From positions 1-64,000 of the forward strand of contig JAYMGJ010000453.1 in NCBI GenBank assembly GCA_037178675.1: 64,000 nucleotides of DNA. The letters run 5' to 3'. The notes below the pieces were generated by a model. It was not told the origin of the DNA. It saw nothing but the letters and a program-made list of their open reading frames with translations, and searched no databases. The translations under genes and the position numbers were made by a program. Source of the DNA: Scleroderma bovista (Eukaryota > Basidiomycota > Agaricomycetes > Boletales > Sclerodermataceae). Of the stretch, positions 21,658-32,605 are shown piece after piece (positions within the stretch are counted from its first letter, which is position 1; every line of letters starts with the position of its first letter).

Positions 21658-21776
21658 TGAACGACAGCACACGGTAGCGGCAGGTAGCCTGTAGCTGATT
21701 GATTTCCTTTTTGGGCACACCTCACGACGCGGCTCACAAAATATTTGGGTATTGACAAGGTTTTCGCACACAGCTG
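21658..21776 (-). repeat. Right terminal inverted repeat (119 bp)
   Basis: Mirror of 18218-18336, followed by the TA duplication at 21777-21778. Confidence 0.95.
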
Positions 21777-21939
21777 TAACTCCACATATCCTGGAGCTCT
21801 TCCACATGACGCAAGGAGTCTGCAGGATCCAGGTTGATCCAGGAAGAGGAGTTTCCATAATGCAGATCCGACAGCTTGCAACTCCAGAACATGCCTTATT
21901 CATGGACTGTGCCGCAATGCACCAATGCTCTCTTCAGCA

Positions 21940-22171
21940 TTAGTGGATCATAGGGGTTTCAAGAAATCGTGTCAGGTTCCTTGCAGATGACATGGACCCA
22001 GTTCTCTCCAAACCAGTGTCCAAAGCCCACTGTGGTCCCTTTACTTTGTGATACACAGCTGAAAGCAACATATTTGTATACAGAACCAATACAGAGATGT
22101 GCTGATTCTGGATGGTGTAACATACCCTGTTTTGGATAGCGCTGAGGTCCTTGCTGGGAGGTTGATGTCAT
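21940..22171 (-). CDS. Possible small two-exon gene
   Basis: ATG at 22171 opens MTSTSQQGPQRYPKQ. A GTATGT...TTTCAG intron (about 22126-22059) can join it to an exon ending SARNLTRFLETPMIH with TAA at 21940-21942, about 54 residues in all. No family is recognised. The intron has consensus sites, but the product is short, so this may be chance. Confidence 0.25.
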
Positions 22172-22450
22172 GCTTGAAATAGATCATCAAGCCTCTAGGT
22201 GACTTGGTACCTGGGTGGCTATGCTATATAGTAAAGTGTTTTCCTGATCTGAGAGTTTGTCTCCCAACTCTGAGATCTGAGGTATGTTGTTGTCGTTCTT
22301 CTCTCCTATAATTACTTACTTACCTTAGGTTGATCGCATCCACATACCAGATCTGTTCAGTCTACAGTCCAAACCGAGCGTGCCCGTCCTCCTTTCCATA
22401 TAATATCCCCCCAGCGCGAACGCATGATAGGTTGAAGACAGCCAGCAAGG
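22172..22450. promoter_or_regulatory. Upstream region of the membrane-protein gene
   Basis: Contains 'tgctatatagtaaag' at about 22222 and a pyrimidine-rich 'gttcttctctcctata' stretch near 22295, typical of fungal promoters. The exact transcription start cannot be set. Confidence 0.3.
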
Positions 22451-24256
22451 ATGCCTCTGGTCACCACCCTCATAGACGACAAGTCTCCACTCATCTTCTA
22501 TGATTCCTCCTGGCGACCGGGCACTAGTGCCGACAATTCTGCGGACCAGTAAGCCCAACTGCATACCAAAATACCAGAGCTGCGACCCTTGTGCCAGATA
22601 TTATTTGGGAACCTTTACCTTAAACAATGTGTCGAATGGAACAGCAACTTTCACATTCAATGGAACTGGTTTTTGGATATATGGTGCCAAACGGGGCAAC
22701 CATGGAACCTACAGCATTGAAGTTGATGGCGCCAATTATCCAAACAACAACGGGTCTTCCGTCAAGGACCAGTTCATGGTGTCCCTCTTTAATATCAGTG
22801 GATTAACTCAAGGTTCACATACTGTGTCCCTGACAAACACAGGAACTAATGGCCAATACGTCGACATCGATTTGGTGAGTGATTCTCTTTCTCAATTGGC
22901 GATAAAGGCTTACATAAGTCCTTAGATCGTGTGGGAATCTGAGGTTGGAAATACCAGTGATCAACTGATAACGGAAACGGTGCAAGATACCGATACACGT
23001 TTCCAGTACGAGGGAAATGCTTGGAGCGCAAGCCCGAGCGACGCCAATTTTTACAGCGATGGCACCGGCCAGTAAGCATCCATAACTGCACATATGGAAT
23101 GCACCAACTTAACTCGTCTAGTTTCTCTCAGACGTACCAGGCCAGCGCGACTTTTACTTTCACGGTACATCGTACTCTCACTCGCCTCTGTAGTAGCTGA
23201 TTCTCTCTTAGGGTACGCTTGCACCGCTATGGACTTAGAGGATCCCCATCGTTGACCATTTTTTAAGGCGAGATCGTTACGCTGGTCGGTTCGATGGGTC
23301 CTCAGCACGGGCCCTACTCTGTCAAGTTGGATAGTGGACAAGCTTCAACATATAACGCGAATGCATTTGTTCCCCTCTATGGTGTCACTCTTTATTATGC
23401 TGACAATCTCGGTGACGGTCAACATCAGTTAGTCATTACCAACCTCCCCGCTACCATTGAGCAAGAACTGGGCATCGATTATGCCTTGGTGTCGTCTGTG
23501 GTCAGGTTAATTTCTTCACCTCTCGTGTCCTGTGTTTATTTCCTAATCATTCTATCTTAGTTCCAGTAATTCTAGCACAATCACCACAAGTTCTGGGATT
23601 TCGAGGTGACTATCATGCTTGCCATTTAGTGTTGATATGCTCATACCTGGATAGCACAATTACCATATCACAGTAAGTCCTCCACAATGATTCGAAGCAT
23701 CGACTCCTTACGTTTTATAGTTCGTTGATAGAATTTATTTTTGGCCTCATCCCTCCTTCCATTGCTATTTTAGCAGCCGTAGCAACCTTCTTTTATCGTT
23801 TGAAGTTCAAATCGGTTGAAAATGCTCATAGTCAATCTTACAATGTCCACACCACCCAACAACAAACAGATGTTCCGGTCGCCTTTTCTACGTCACCAGG
23901 AAGTAACACTCCTGCGAGTCGTGTGCGAAATGCGGCACCTTCGGCGTCTTTTGACCACGACCTCCAACCATCGAATACGGGTTCCCCAGCGCCTTTCCCT
24001 ATTTCTAGTGTCTCCGAAACAGATGCGAGGGGAATTGCTGTGTCGTTCGACCAGTCAAGAGTAATCTATGGTTTTTAGTCATGTTGCCTTACTCTGCTCA
24101 TATTTTTAACAGCCTGCGGGGCCGTCGTTGTCCACCGAGCCTCTAGGGAGCCAAAGTCAAAACGAAAATAATGGAGGCCGTAACTCCCACACCTTCTTTT
24201 CCATGTCGGAACTTCCGCCCAATTACACACAGGTGGTTGGCGCATCGGATCAGTGA
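22451..24256 (+). CDS. Single-pass membrane protein with tandem fungal beta-sandwich domains
   Basis: The start ATG at 22451 reads MPLVTTLIDDKSPLIFYDSS. Two related extracellular-type modules follow, the first with FTFNGTGFWIYGAKRGNHGT, the second with FTFTGEIVTLVGSMGPQHG. Both match the galactose-binding-like repeats common in basidiomycete surface proteins. A Ser/Thr-rich stalk then leads to a membrane span (FIFGLIPPSIAILAAVATFF), a basic RLKFK anchor and a long disordered cytoplasmic tail ending VVGASDQ. At least eight introns of about 47-70 nt are needed. One junction near 23212 needs a one-nucleotide exon or two-step splicing. There is no obvious signal peptide before the first module, as is usual for this group. 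Ligand and role are unknown. Confidence 0.75.
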
Positions 24257-24392
24257 CTGTCAACATATGTAGAATCTCAGTTCGCAAAGATAGTATAGTA
24301 CTGTGTACATGGGCCGAGTTTTGGTTTCACCACTTTGACGAAGTATTGCGCTGTCAGCATCTTTTATGTAATTTGGAAGATAGACTTGCTTC

Positions 24393-27214
24393 ATGTCACT
24401 ACGCTCCTCATCAAGTCAAAACAATGCGAGCACTCCAACCCAAGCTTCTCGAAACCCGATAACACTTCGCCTGCGAAAGATACTGGGAACCAGTTTTACT
24501 GATCAAGCTACTATCGAGGCGCTCCAGACGCTTTCTGAATTGTATAGCGTATCTTCCCCGGCCCATCTTCAACAGCAGCAGGACGGAGGGGACTTCGACT
24601 TCGACGACGATTGGAACGACTTGGACTCTAAGGAACCCCAGCACCAGCAACAGGACCAACCCCAGCCTAATGATGCCGTGGACGAAACTGCCTCGCGAGC
24701 CCGCAAGAACATGCAACGAGATCTCGAGAAGAAGCTCACTCAAGGAAGCCAGCATTTTCTGAAAGCCTTCGGAGAGGTCGATCAAGTATGTTATCGCTCT
24801 TGTACATGATTACACTCCATATCATAATACTTCTCCCTCTCCCTCTTCAACATGGGTCTAGAAACTGGACGACCTGCAGAAGCTCGTGGACGAGATGCGC
24901 ATGCAATGCGACGAAGCGGAGGTCCAGCTTAAGTTGACGGAGGAAGCGAGTCAGTCGTTGTTGGAGCGGGCTGAGAGTTTGCGGCAGGAACGGTATGTGT
25001 CGTGTCCACGGGGAAACGTGAGGCGTGGTTCTGAATGCTTCTTATAATCAATGATAGACAGGAAGTAGAGACGCACAAGTCGATCGTATTGCTCTTTCTT
25101 GATCGCTTTACCCTCAATGATGAGGAAGTAGAGGCGATTGCATCTCGCGACGTTGCAGTTGGACCGCGGTTTTTTCAGTCTATGGATAAAACGGAGCGTA
25201 TACGCGCCGATTGTCGTGTCCTTATGTCTGGGGAAGATGGGCCGACAAAGGCGGGGTAAGTTTCCCCTCCTCGATCGCCGTCCGAGCTTTGATTGAATCA
25301 ACCCTATATTTCCTAGACTGGACATCATGGCCGCGACCTCTTCCTATCTCGAACAGGGATATGAGAAGATATACCGCTGGTGTACATTCGAGTTCCGCCG
25401 AATAGGTGCAGAGAACAGTCTCGAAGTCAGTCCCCTAATGCTCGAAGCCGTCCGCCGTCTCGCTCACCGACCGGGACTACTCTCGTGCGTCGTTTCGCCA
25501 CTGAAGTTGCTATTCTGTCACTGATACAATTTTGTTTTACTGTCGTTAAAGAGAATCGCTCACGGTCCTCTCACAAGCGAGGCAAAATACGTTGTTAAGT
25601 CTGTTCCTTGATGCATTGACTCGTGGTGGACCGTCGGGACTACCGCGCCCCATTGAGCTGCACGCCCACGATCCGATCCGGTACGTCGGGGACATGCTAG
25701 CATGGGTGCATCAAGCAATTGCTGCGGAATGCGAGTTTCTCGAGAGTTTGTTTGGGTTATCTGGACGTGCACGGATGGTCGGGTCTGTGCGATCGTTCGG
25801 AGGGAGTGAAGAGGAAGAGTGGGTGAGGGAGCTGTTGAACTCTACTGTGGGGAAGCTCTGTGTGCCACTCAAGGTATCCCTCTTGGCAGCGCATCGTTGG
25901 ATCGGGGCTGAGTGTTTGTGTTTGTACAGGTCCGCGTGCTACACACTGTTCGTGCTCAGGAGGATAGTGTTACGTCTTACAAGGTGGCCAATTTACTCCA
26001 GTATTATATGCTTACGATGCAGCGGACAATCGGGGACCAATCTATTCTCTCGAAAACACTACAAGAGTAAGTAATTCGTGCTCGGTGTAGGACTTTTCGA
26101 ATTACTTTGTAGGATCACAGAGGCCAGTTACAAGGTGTTCTTCGATACGATTGAAGCACAGGGCCGTGCATTACTTCGCATACCCTTGGTAAGCCCTTGC
26201 ATTCACGTTTATCGCAGCGGGGCCTAAATCTATGGTATCCAGGACCTTGATGACCCGTCCCTTGGGCCACCCCACTTTATGATGGACCATGTACAGATCC
26301 TTCGTGAGATCATGCAAGTCTATGACTCCTCATTGCTCAGCGAAAGTCCCCCGGTCGATGCTCAGGGTGATCGAGGTTCCACATTGGAATTTGATCGAGT
26401 ATTGGATGTCATGGTTGATCCGGCTGTGGCAATGTGTGCTGCTGCCGCAGAAGAAAAAGCGCGGTCGCGATATCGGTGGGACAACGCTGTCTTCGTTTTG
26501 AATTGTCTTTGTTATATAAAGGTGCGTTATACGAGGTGGGGTGTAAAGCGATGTCTTGCTAATTCACTGGTGCGTAGAACGTGTTGGAACCGTTTTCGTT
26601 CACTAGGCGTAAGCAAAAGGAGATACGGGTCATTATCAAGGATAGAGTCCATGCATTGGAAGAAGACCATGTAAGTCTGTCCGAAGTTAAGCGCTGTAGG
26701 CTGTTTCTTAGTGTGCCTCGAATGCCAAGTACGAGCGTATACTCAAAGATGCATCTCTTTCCGATGCGATCCATTCTTTGGAGACAAAAGACCCTGCGGT
26801 GAGCCTCGCCCTAACTCGCGCTGCACATGCCATGATTCACTATTTATCCAGACTCCGCTCTCTCGACTTCCTGCAGCTGAACCCAGCGCACTTCAGGCGT
26901 CCCTCACCAAGTTCTCCTTATGGCTTTCGACGCCGGATCCAGTGTCCTCGCCCCGTCTTTCTCCGCTCAGCTCTGCTGTGATTGCAGGATGTGTCCACCG
27001 GGGTTCACTGAGGCGCCTCGTACGTGCATATGAGAGGCTGTGTGCGGAGGTGAGGAATCCGAGGGCGAGGTATGAGGCTGGGAGTGTCTTGTTGGGGAGG
27101 GAGAGGCCATTTGGACAGGTTGCGCTGTTGTGGCAGATTTTTGGGTTAGAGGAGGATGAGGAGGATGCAAGTGAGGACAGCGATGAGGAAACGAGTGAAG
27201 GCGAGGACGAATGA
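24393..27214 (+). CDS. COG6: Conserved oligomeric Golgi complex subunit 6
   Basis: This is subunit 6 of the COG tethering complex, which captures vesicles in retrograde traffic within the Golgi. Starting at 24393, the N-terminus has ITLRLRKILGTSFTDQ, a Gln/Asp-rich insert, and the coiled-coil ARKNMQRDLEKKLTQGSQ. The coil continues in the next exons as DDLQKLVDEMRMQCDEAEVQ and leads to FLDRFTLNDEEVEAI, IYRWCTFEFR, PIRYVGDMLAWVHQAIAAE, MQRTIGDQSILSKTLQEI and the C-terminal FVLNCLCYIK and PFGQVALLWQIFGL blocks that typify COG6. About ten short introns interrupt it. The tail is acidic (EDEEDASEDSDEETSEGEDE). It lies 112 bp before RPN8 on the same strand. Confidence 0.9.
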
Positions 27215-27327
27215 CGTTGTGTACTTAGGGGTTATTTTACTGAAGATGTGCGGTTCGCAAACATGCATCAATAAAACGCGCGTTCAGTGCATGACGCGGT
27301 GAAGTACATTTACAAGAATCCTCGACA

Positions 27328-28556
27328 ATGGTTGCATCAACCACCGAGCAAGTAAGACTGATGTTCCCTAGTCTGTTATATTCTGATGTTTCATTTTTCA
27401 GCTATCAGCACTCGCCAGCACAACGGTCGGTGAGTACCACGCCTACAATTCAAACCCGGACACATGACGCATTCCGGTCCTAGTTGTGCACCCCCTTGTA
27501 CTCCTCTCGGTGACAGACCACCATGCTCGTTCTGTCTCGCGCACATCTTCGAAGCGTGTTATTGGTGTCCTTCTAGGTCAGGATAATGGCAAGACCGTCA
27601 ACGTTGCGAATTCCTTTGGCATTCCATTCGAAGAGGACGAGAAAGACAGCAAGACATGGTTTTTAGATCACAACTATATTGAGGGGATGTACGACATGTT
27701 TAGGAAAGTGAACGGTGCGGACGTCCGTTATATTTGGGAAGGCATGCTTATTGGTGTGGGTGACTAGCACGAGAACGGATGATTGGGTGGTATCACACTG
27801 GTCCAAAACTACGAGCCTCTGATCAGGAAATAAACGACCTCTTCAAACGGTATATTGCAAAACCAGTGATGGTCATTATAGATGTCCGACCAGAAGCTGT
27901 TGGCATCCCCACTGACGCATACTATGCTGTGGAAGAAATCAAAGATGTAACGTTTCTATTTTTCATTCGTTGTGCAACACTGTTTTACACTGCTTTGTAC
28001 GCAGGATGGCACGGAGATAAGAAAAACGTTCCTTCATGTTCCTTCGGCGATTGAAGCAGAGGAAGCAGAAGAAATCGGTGTCGAGCATTTGCTACGAGAT
28101 ATCAAAGACTCGACGACCACGACGCTCGCCACGCGGGTAAGCGAACAGCTTGCCTCGTTGCAGGGTCTGCAGTCGAGACTGAGTGACATCCACACGTATC
28201 TCCTCGACGTGGCCGAGGGAAAGCTTCCTGTGAACCACCAGATCATATATCACCTGCAGGATGCCCTCAATCTCCTTCCGGATCTCAGTGATACCATGCT
28301 CACGCAGAGCTTCACATCCAGCACGAACGATCAATTGCTGGTCGTGTATCTGAGCAGCCTTCTTCGGGCCGTGATTGCGCTGCATGCGTTGGTGGACAAC
28401 AAGGCTACGATAGGGCGTGCTGAGATAGAGGGTTTGGACGAAAAGGACAAGGAAAAGAAGTCGACGAATGGGGAGGCGAAGAAGGCGGATGAGGGGAAGA
28501 AGGAGGGCGAGAAAGGCAAGGAGAAGAGCAGATCGGACGCGGACAAGGGTCTGTGA
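27328..28556 (+). CDS. RPN8: 26S proteasome regulatory subunit RPN8 (PSMD7)
   Basis: RPN8 is the non-catalytic MPN-domain lid subunit that pairs with the deubiquitinase RPN11. Exon 1 (MVASTTEQ) and a second short exon ([10 protein letters not shown]) splice into [38 protein letters not shown] and [20 protein letters not shown]. An intron of uncertain edges (about 27714-27765) leads to [11 protein letters not shown] and [20 protein letters not shown]. The 27949-28004 intron leads to [20 protein letters not shown] and [10 protein letters not shown], the RPN8 signature. As expected for RPN8, the catalytic JAMM His pair is absent. The C-terminus is a Lys/Glu-rich tail. Length of about 330-340 residues fits the family. 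Confidence 0.92.
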
Positions 28557-28828
28557 GAATTAGCGTAGTGTGCACGTGTTGGTCACGTGTCTGCTTGCTT
28601 ATGGCAGCACCTTCGTTTTTTCAATCCTCGACGCCTCCGTTGGGCTTTTTCACTCAGACCACCACCATCATCATCGAAAGAAAAAAAGTGCGTGCAATGG
28701 CAGTTTCGTGTGGACTTGTTCTGCGCGAGGGTTGTTCTGCTCGCATAGGACAAGTTTTGCATTTGCATGTTCCGGACTCCCCTAACAGTGTTTCTTCTTT
28801 GCAGGACGGACCTCTGTCGACGATAAAT

Positions 28829-30054
28829 ATGTCTGGCGCCCGTGGTTGCTTTAACTGTGGAGGCTGTGCGTGGTGTTTCTGTGTTGTTCGCTTCCCTTTC
28901 CCCCTGCATCCTCTCCGTCTTGAGGCGGAGTATCTCGTCGCAACTTTATCTACCCTTTTTTTCATGTCGTGCGGGGCTGACGTGGACCGCTGTGTTCGTT
29001 GCTTTCCATATGTTTTACCGATGACGCGCATGTTATCGTCCAACGACTCGCTCAAAAATCGCAATATATTGACGTTGCACGTTGTTTTGTGAAAACCACC
29101 CTCATGCGTCCGATCATGCCATCATCGAACGAATATTGTTATGTCGCAATGCACAGTCGGCCATCAAGCTGCTAACTGTCCCAAGGCGGGCACGCCTACA
29201 TGGTAATGTTTGATCGCAACATGATATGTATTGGGGTCGTTGCTTATTTCCGGCTTGTATGCTACCAGCTACAACTGTGAGCTGATGTTCTTTTGCGCTG
29301 AGCGGTACATTGCCTAACCGACGAGCTTGATAGGTGGAATCGAAGGCCACGTGTCTCGCGACTGTAGCCAGGAAGCGAAAGCCAAGTCGTGCTACAAGTG
29401 CGGTCAGGAAGGTCACATAGTGCGCAATGCATTTCAGCCTTGTCGTGTGCACTTTGATCTCACCACCTTGTTATTCGTCAGTCTCGTGACTGCCCTCAGG
29501 CCTCTCAAAACACTGGTGGTGGCTGGGGTGGTGGTGGCTTTGGTGGTGGTGGTGGCGGCGCATCTCAAGAGTGTTACCGGTGCGGAAAAGTCGGGCACAT
29601 TGCCCGTTCGTGCCCAGAGGCCACTGGTGGAGGCGGTGGAGGTGGCTATGGCGGAGGAGGAGCAAGCTACGGTGCGTTTGGTGGCGGTGGAAAGACTTGG
29701 TGAATTGGGCTCTTCTTTTATCAAGTTGGAAACGCTTATTGCTTTGTTACAGCTATTCTTGTGGTGGCGTAGGGCACTTGTCCCGTGACTGTGTGCAAGG
29801 CTCCAAGTGCTACAATTGCTCCGGAATGGTGGGTTTGAGTTGTATATCCTAAGCAATCATACCTAACTGCTTTATATTTCTAGGGTCATATCAGCCGGGA
29901 TTGTCCTCAGCCTCAGAGGCGTGCTTGCTACACGTGTGGCTCGGAGGGGTAAGCTACTACCCTTCACTTTTCCCGTCTCAGCTGGTTGACTCTGCGGTAT
30001 TCCAGACACCTTTCGCGTGACTGCCCTGGGGCGCCTGTTGTGGAGGAAGCCTGA
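28829..30054 (+). CDS. GIS2: CCHC zinc-knuckle nucleic-acid-binding protein (GIS2/CNBP type)
   Basis: Seven CX2CX4HX4C knuckles can be read across the exons: [84 protein letters not shown] and [15 protein letters not shown] Gly-rich, RGG-like linker follows knuckle 3 and another follows knuckle 4. GIS2/Byr3/CNBP proteins bind single-stranded RNA or DNA and act in translation and stress granules. The start ATG at 28829 gives [10 protein letters not shown]. Intron 1 is unusually long for the locus (about 28867-29155). One exon is only 8 nt (29269-29276). Stop at 30052-30054 after PGAPVVEEA. Confidence 0.9.
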
Positions 30055-30329
30055 GCGATATGATACGATATCCCTTGTATTGCTAACTGCCTCGTCATCT
30101 GTTACACTACTTTTCTTCGTTTCTCCTCCTTGACGTGTCTCTCGCACAAGTTGTTCATGATCAGTGTTGGTGTAATGGCAGCATCGTGATTCGTTTGTCT
30201 CCCTGTGAGGAACCCGGTTGAAGCCGACCCGGCCCAGTTTTTTTTTCCACGCCTGCTGTCCGCCAATTTCCGCCTCTACCAAACTTTCTCGCTTGTTTCG
30301 TTCGCTGTTTCTTTCAGTTACATCTTTCG
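30055..30329. promoter_or_regulatory. Intergenic region between the zinc-knuckle and COX genes
   Basis: About 275 bp that must hold the 3' end of one gene and the promoter of the next. It is pyrimidine-rich before 30330 ('ctttctcgcttgtttcgttc'). Confidence 0.4.
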
Positions 30330-31125
30330 ATGCAAGCTATTCGCCTGGCGCGCCCACGAGCCGTCGTGCGTACTCTTTCGACAGCCGCACATGCGCACTC
30401 GCCAACACTATCCTCAGCTGGAGCATCGGCGGCTGAGTCGGTTATTCCACTCTCGAACGTAGAGGCCCAATGGGAAAAGATGTCGAAGAGCGACCAGGCT
30501 CTTGTTCATCGACAACTTGAGGAATTGCAAAAGAAAGACTGGAAGCTGCTTTCCATTGACGAGAAGAAGGCTGGTCAGTTTTTCTTCCCGTTTTTCAATG
30601 TACTGCTGGACCCGTGTTGACTCCCACTGCTTCCCCATCCCGGCCGTATATAAAACCTTACTATCCGACATGCGTGTCCGGGCGGCGTCGTGGCCGTGTA
30701 TAGCATACTACGTCGCATTTGGCCCGCATGGCCCACGAACTCCTGTGAGCCCGCCAGGCCAGGGCTTCAAGGTCTTCCTTGCGACAACGGGTCTCATTGG
30801 CGTTGCAGCTGCAGTGTATGTCGGGATTAGATCGTTCGGTACGTCTCTACTTTCATCCGTATTTGGTGATGCGCGCAGACTGATACATTGCGTGCACTTG
30901 ATAGCTCCTCCGCCACCGAAGACGCTCACCAAGGAATGGCAAGAAGCGTCAAACGAACGTGCACGCGAGGCAAAACTAGATCCTATCACTGGTGCGCGCA
31001 TTGTTTTCCTCACCCATTGGTTCTTAGTCCTGACACGTGCCATGCGTTGACCGCGCGCGCGCCTTGTCATTTTAGGTCTATCGTCAGAAGGGTACTCCGG
31101 CAAGGGCTTCGTCGTGCAGAAATAA
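30330..31125 (+). CDS. COX5: Cytochrome c oxidase subunit IV (yeast Cox5 type), mitochondrial
   Basis: This is a nuclear-encoded subunit of respiratory complex IV in the mitochondrial inner membrane. The N-terminus MQAIRLARPRAVVRTLSTAA is a basic presequence without acidic residues. The mature part has LSNVEAQWEKMSKSDQALVH, KKDWKLLSIDEKKAAYYVAF, FGPHGPRTPVSPPGQG, the single membrane span FLATTGLIGVAAAVYVGI, and the C-terminal TKEWQEASNERAREAKLDPI, ending GYSGKGFVVQK. Three introns (about 30575-30698, 30840-30903, 30992-31076) join in frame. The COX4 superfamily match is strong. Confidence 0.92.
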
Positions 31126-31325
31126 TGATGATGCAATATACAACTGGTCTCGTCGGTTTTCATTATGTGCTCCCTTGGACGTCTTCGATCGGTGTGCTAT
31201 GCCCCCTTGCTCCGCCTTACCTTGTCGATCGCTCCCTCGTCTTGTCGCTACCATTTCGATCTTCCTTTTCCCCATTGTCAGTGGGGTTGGGATAAGTTCA
31301 TTAATAGTTTCGATTGAAAGTACCC

Positions 31326-31806
31326 TTATTTTCTGAGCAAGCGACGGACTGGCAGTGGGGCGAAGTGCCTCTGGTGAGAACAGGCAGACACATCTTGATT
31401 GATGATATGTACATTTTGGAGCTCTTGAAACCGCAAGATATAATAGAATGGAACGCTCATTTTCTTTCGCGAGTATCTATATAAGCAACCAGTGGTTGGG
31501 CTATGAAAGTGTAGAGCATGGCTCATCTCGCGGTGATGGTCTCGCAAAGCCAACTCTATGTTTGTGATCCGGTCACCCTCAGCTTGATCAAGATGATAAG
31601 GCCTTCCCCCTTCAGGATTGCCCTCACCAAGGTCCAACGTCCAAGCACCCTTCGTCTGTTTGAACATAATGGAATGCTCTGATGCAAACCGATCGAGTTT
31701 TGCAGATGAGTCTCACGAGACTCTCGAAGTTTCCCACTGCAACCGACGGGACAAATGTCTTAGAGGTAAGTTGGGGCAGCAGCACAATGGAACCCAAGGC
31801 CTGCAC
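31326..31806 (-). pseudogene. Gene fragment with a paralogue at 16752-17150
   Basis: It shares LLPQLT-KTFVPS and CIRAFH in one frame and DICPVG, RETHLQ and HQSIP in another with the left copy. An adjacent 113-codon frame starts MFKQTKGAWTLDLG, against MFEQTSEFYHL in the left copy. The family is unrecognised and the fragment probably decayed. Confidence 0.35.
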
Positions 31807-32051
31807 ATTGTTTCAGGGGTTATGCATCCTGTAGGCTAACTTGGCTGTCCCGAGCCCAATCCATTCTTCCCAGTTCCCGCTCCGGTCGATCTTATAAAGG
31901 GGATAGAACTACGCCATGTATGTTCCGGGCTACCTTTTGCCGCTGTGTGTTCCCCACTCCTCTATTGAAGGTGTGTTCACGATCAGGACTACAGAGGGAT
32001 GGGTTCTATGCTAAGTGCATTACGCCTGAAACGTCTGGAATTCCACCACAG

Positions 32052-32561
32052 TGTCGGCGTCCCCAAACCCCGGATCGCTGGAAAGTCCTCTTAGTTCTGC
32101 TTCAGCAGAGACAGCGAACGTTTCTTCTACAACCGCAAATTCGTCCGCAGATTCCCCTGACGGTGCTTTAGCAAAAGCAAAAAGCATTCCATCAGCCTCA
32201 TTCTCCCCCGCATCGCACAAAGCGGAACCATTCCCCAGTGTTCCCAAATTGACTTCATTGGAGTTCCTGCGTCGCACATGTCCAGAAACACTCGAGTACA
32301 CTAAAGACATCATCCACTCCTCCATGGGCTCTACATCCCAGGACGTGAAGCCACAGAGGAACGGCTTTGTGCATACTGTCCTGGAATGCTATAACAAACA
32401 CCACGCGCCGACTATCCGCCCTGACGATGTCCGGCTCGCTATCCTCACACAATTCAGCTTCTTCGTCAGCGGGAATGCAGAAGCCTTGGGATCGCTCTTT
32501 GTCCTCCACGAAGGTAAGAAGGAATTGTCCATGATAGTGGAGCAGGAGGAAGGAAATAACG
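32052..32561 (+). pseudogene. DUF4419-like gene, N-terminal fragment
   Basis: After an acceptor-like 'ccaccacag' the exon encodes a Ser/Ala-rich linker and then SLEFLRRTCPETLEYTKDII, RNGFVHTVLECYNKHHAPTI, RPDDVRLAILTQFSFFV and LFVLHEGKKEL. These blocks are the hallmark of DUF4419 proteins, which are abundant in mushroom genomes and of unknown function. A donor-like site (GTATAC) follows at about 32562. Further downstream I cannot find the expected continuation (the 'DWILP.FTTTT' region and beyond), and no clear first exon lies upstream. The gene is therefore probably truncated or decayed. Confidence 0.6.
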
Positions 32562-32605
32562 GTATACAGTGACTTGGCTCATTCCTTGAGTAAAATTGCC
32601 ATCAG

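Larger units (their letters stand above)
18218..21776. mobile_element. Tc1/mariner-type DNA transposon carrying two convergent genes
   Basis: Perfectly placed 119-bp terminal inverted repeats (18218-18336 and 21658-21776, about one mismatch) start with CAGCTGTGTGCG and are flanked by TA at 18216-18217 and 21777-21778, the Tc1/mariner target duplication. Inside lie a DDE transposase on the plus strand, whose ATG is 18 bp from the left repeat, and a second intron-containing gene on the minus strand, whose ATG is 46 bp from the right repeat. The two converge with about 150 bp between their stops. Both start next to a repeat, so the second gene looks like an integral part of the element and not a chance capture. 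The near-identity of the repeats points to recent movement. Confidence 0.9.

Noticed and set aside
28092..28909. Minus-strand frames over RPN8 and the zinc-knuckle first intron
   Set aside because: Shadows of plus-strand exons with clear protein matches.
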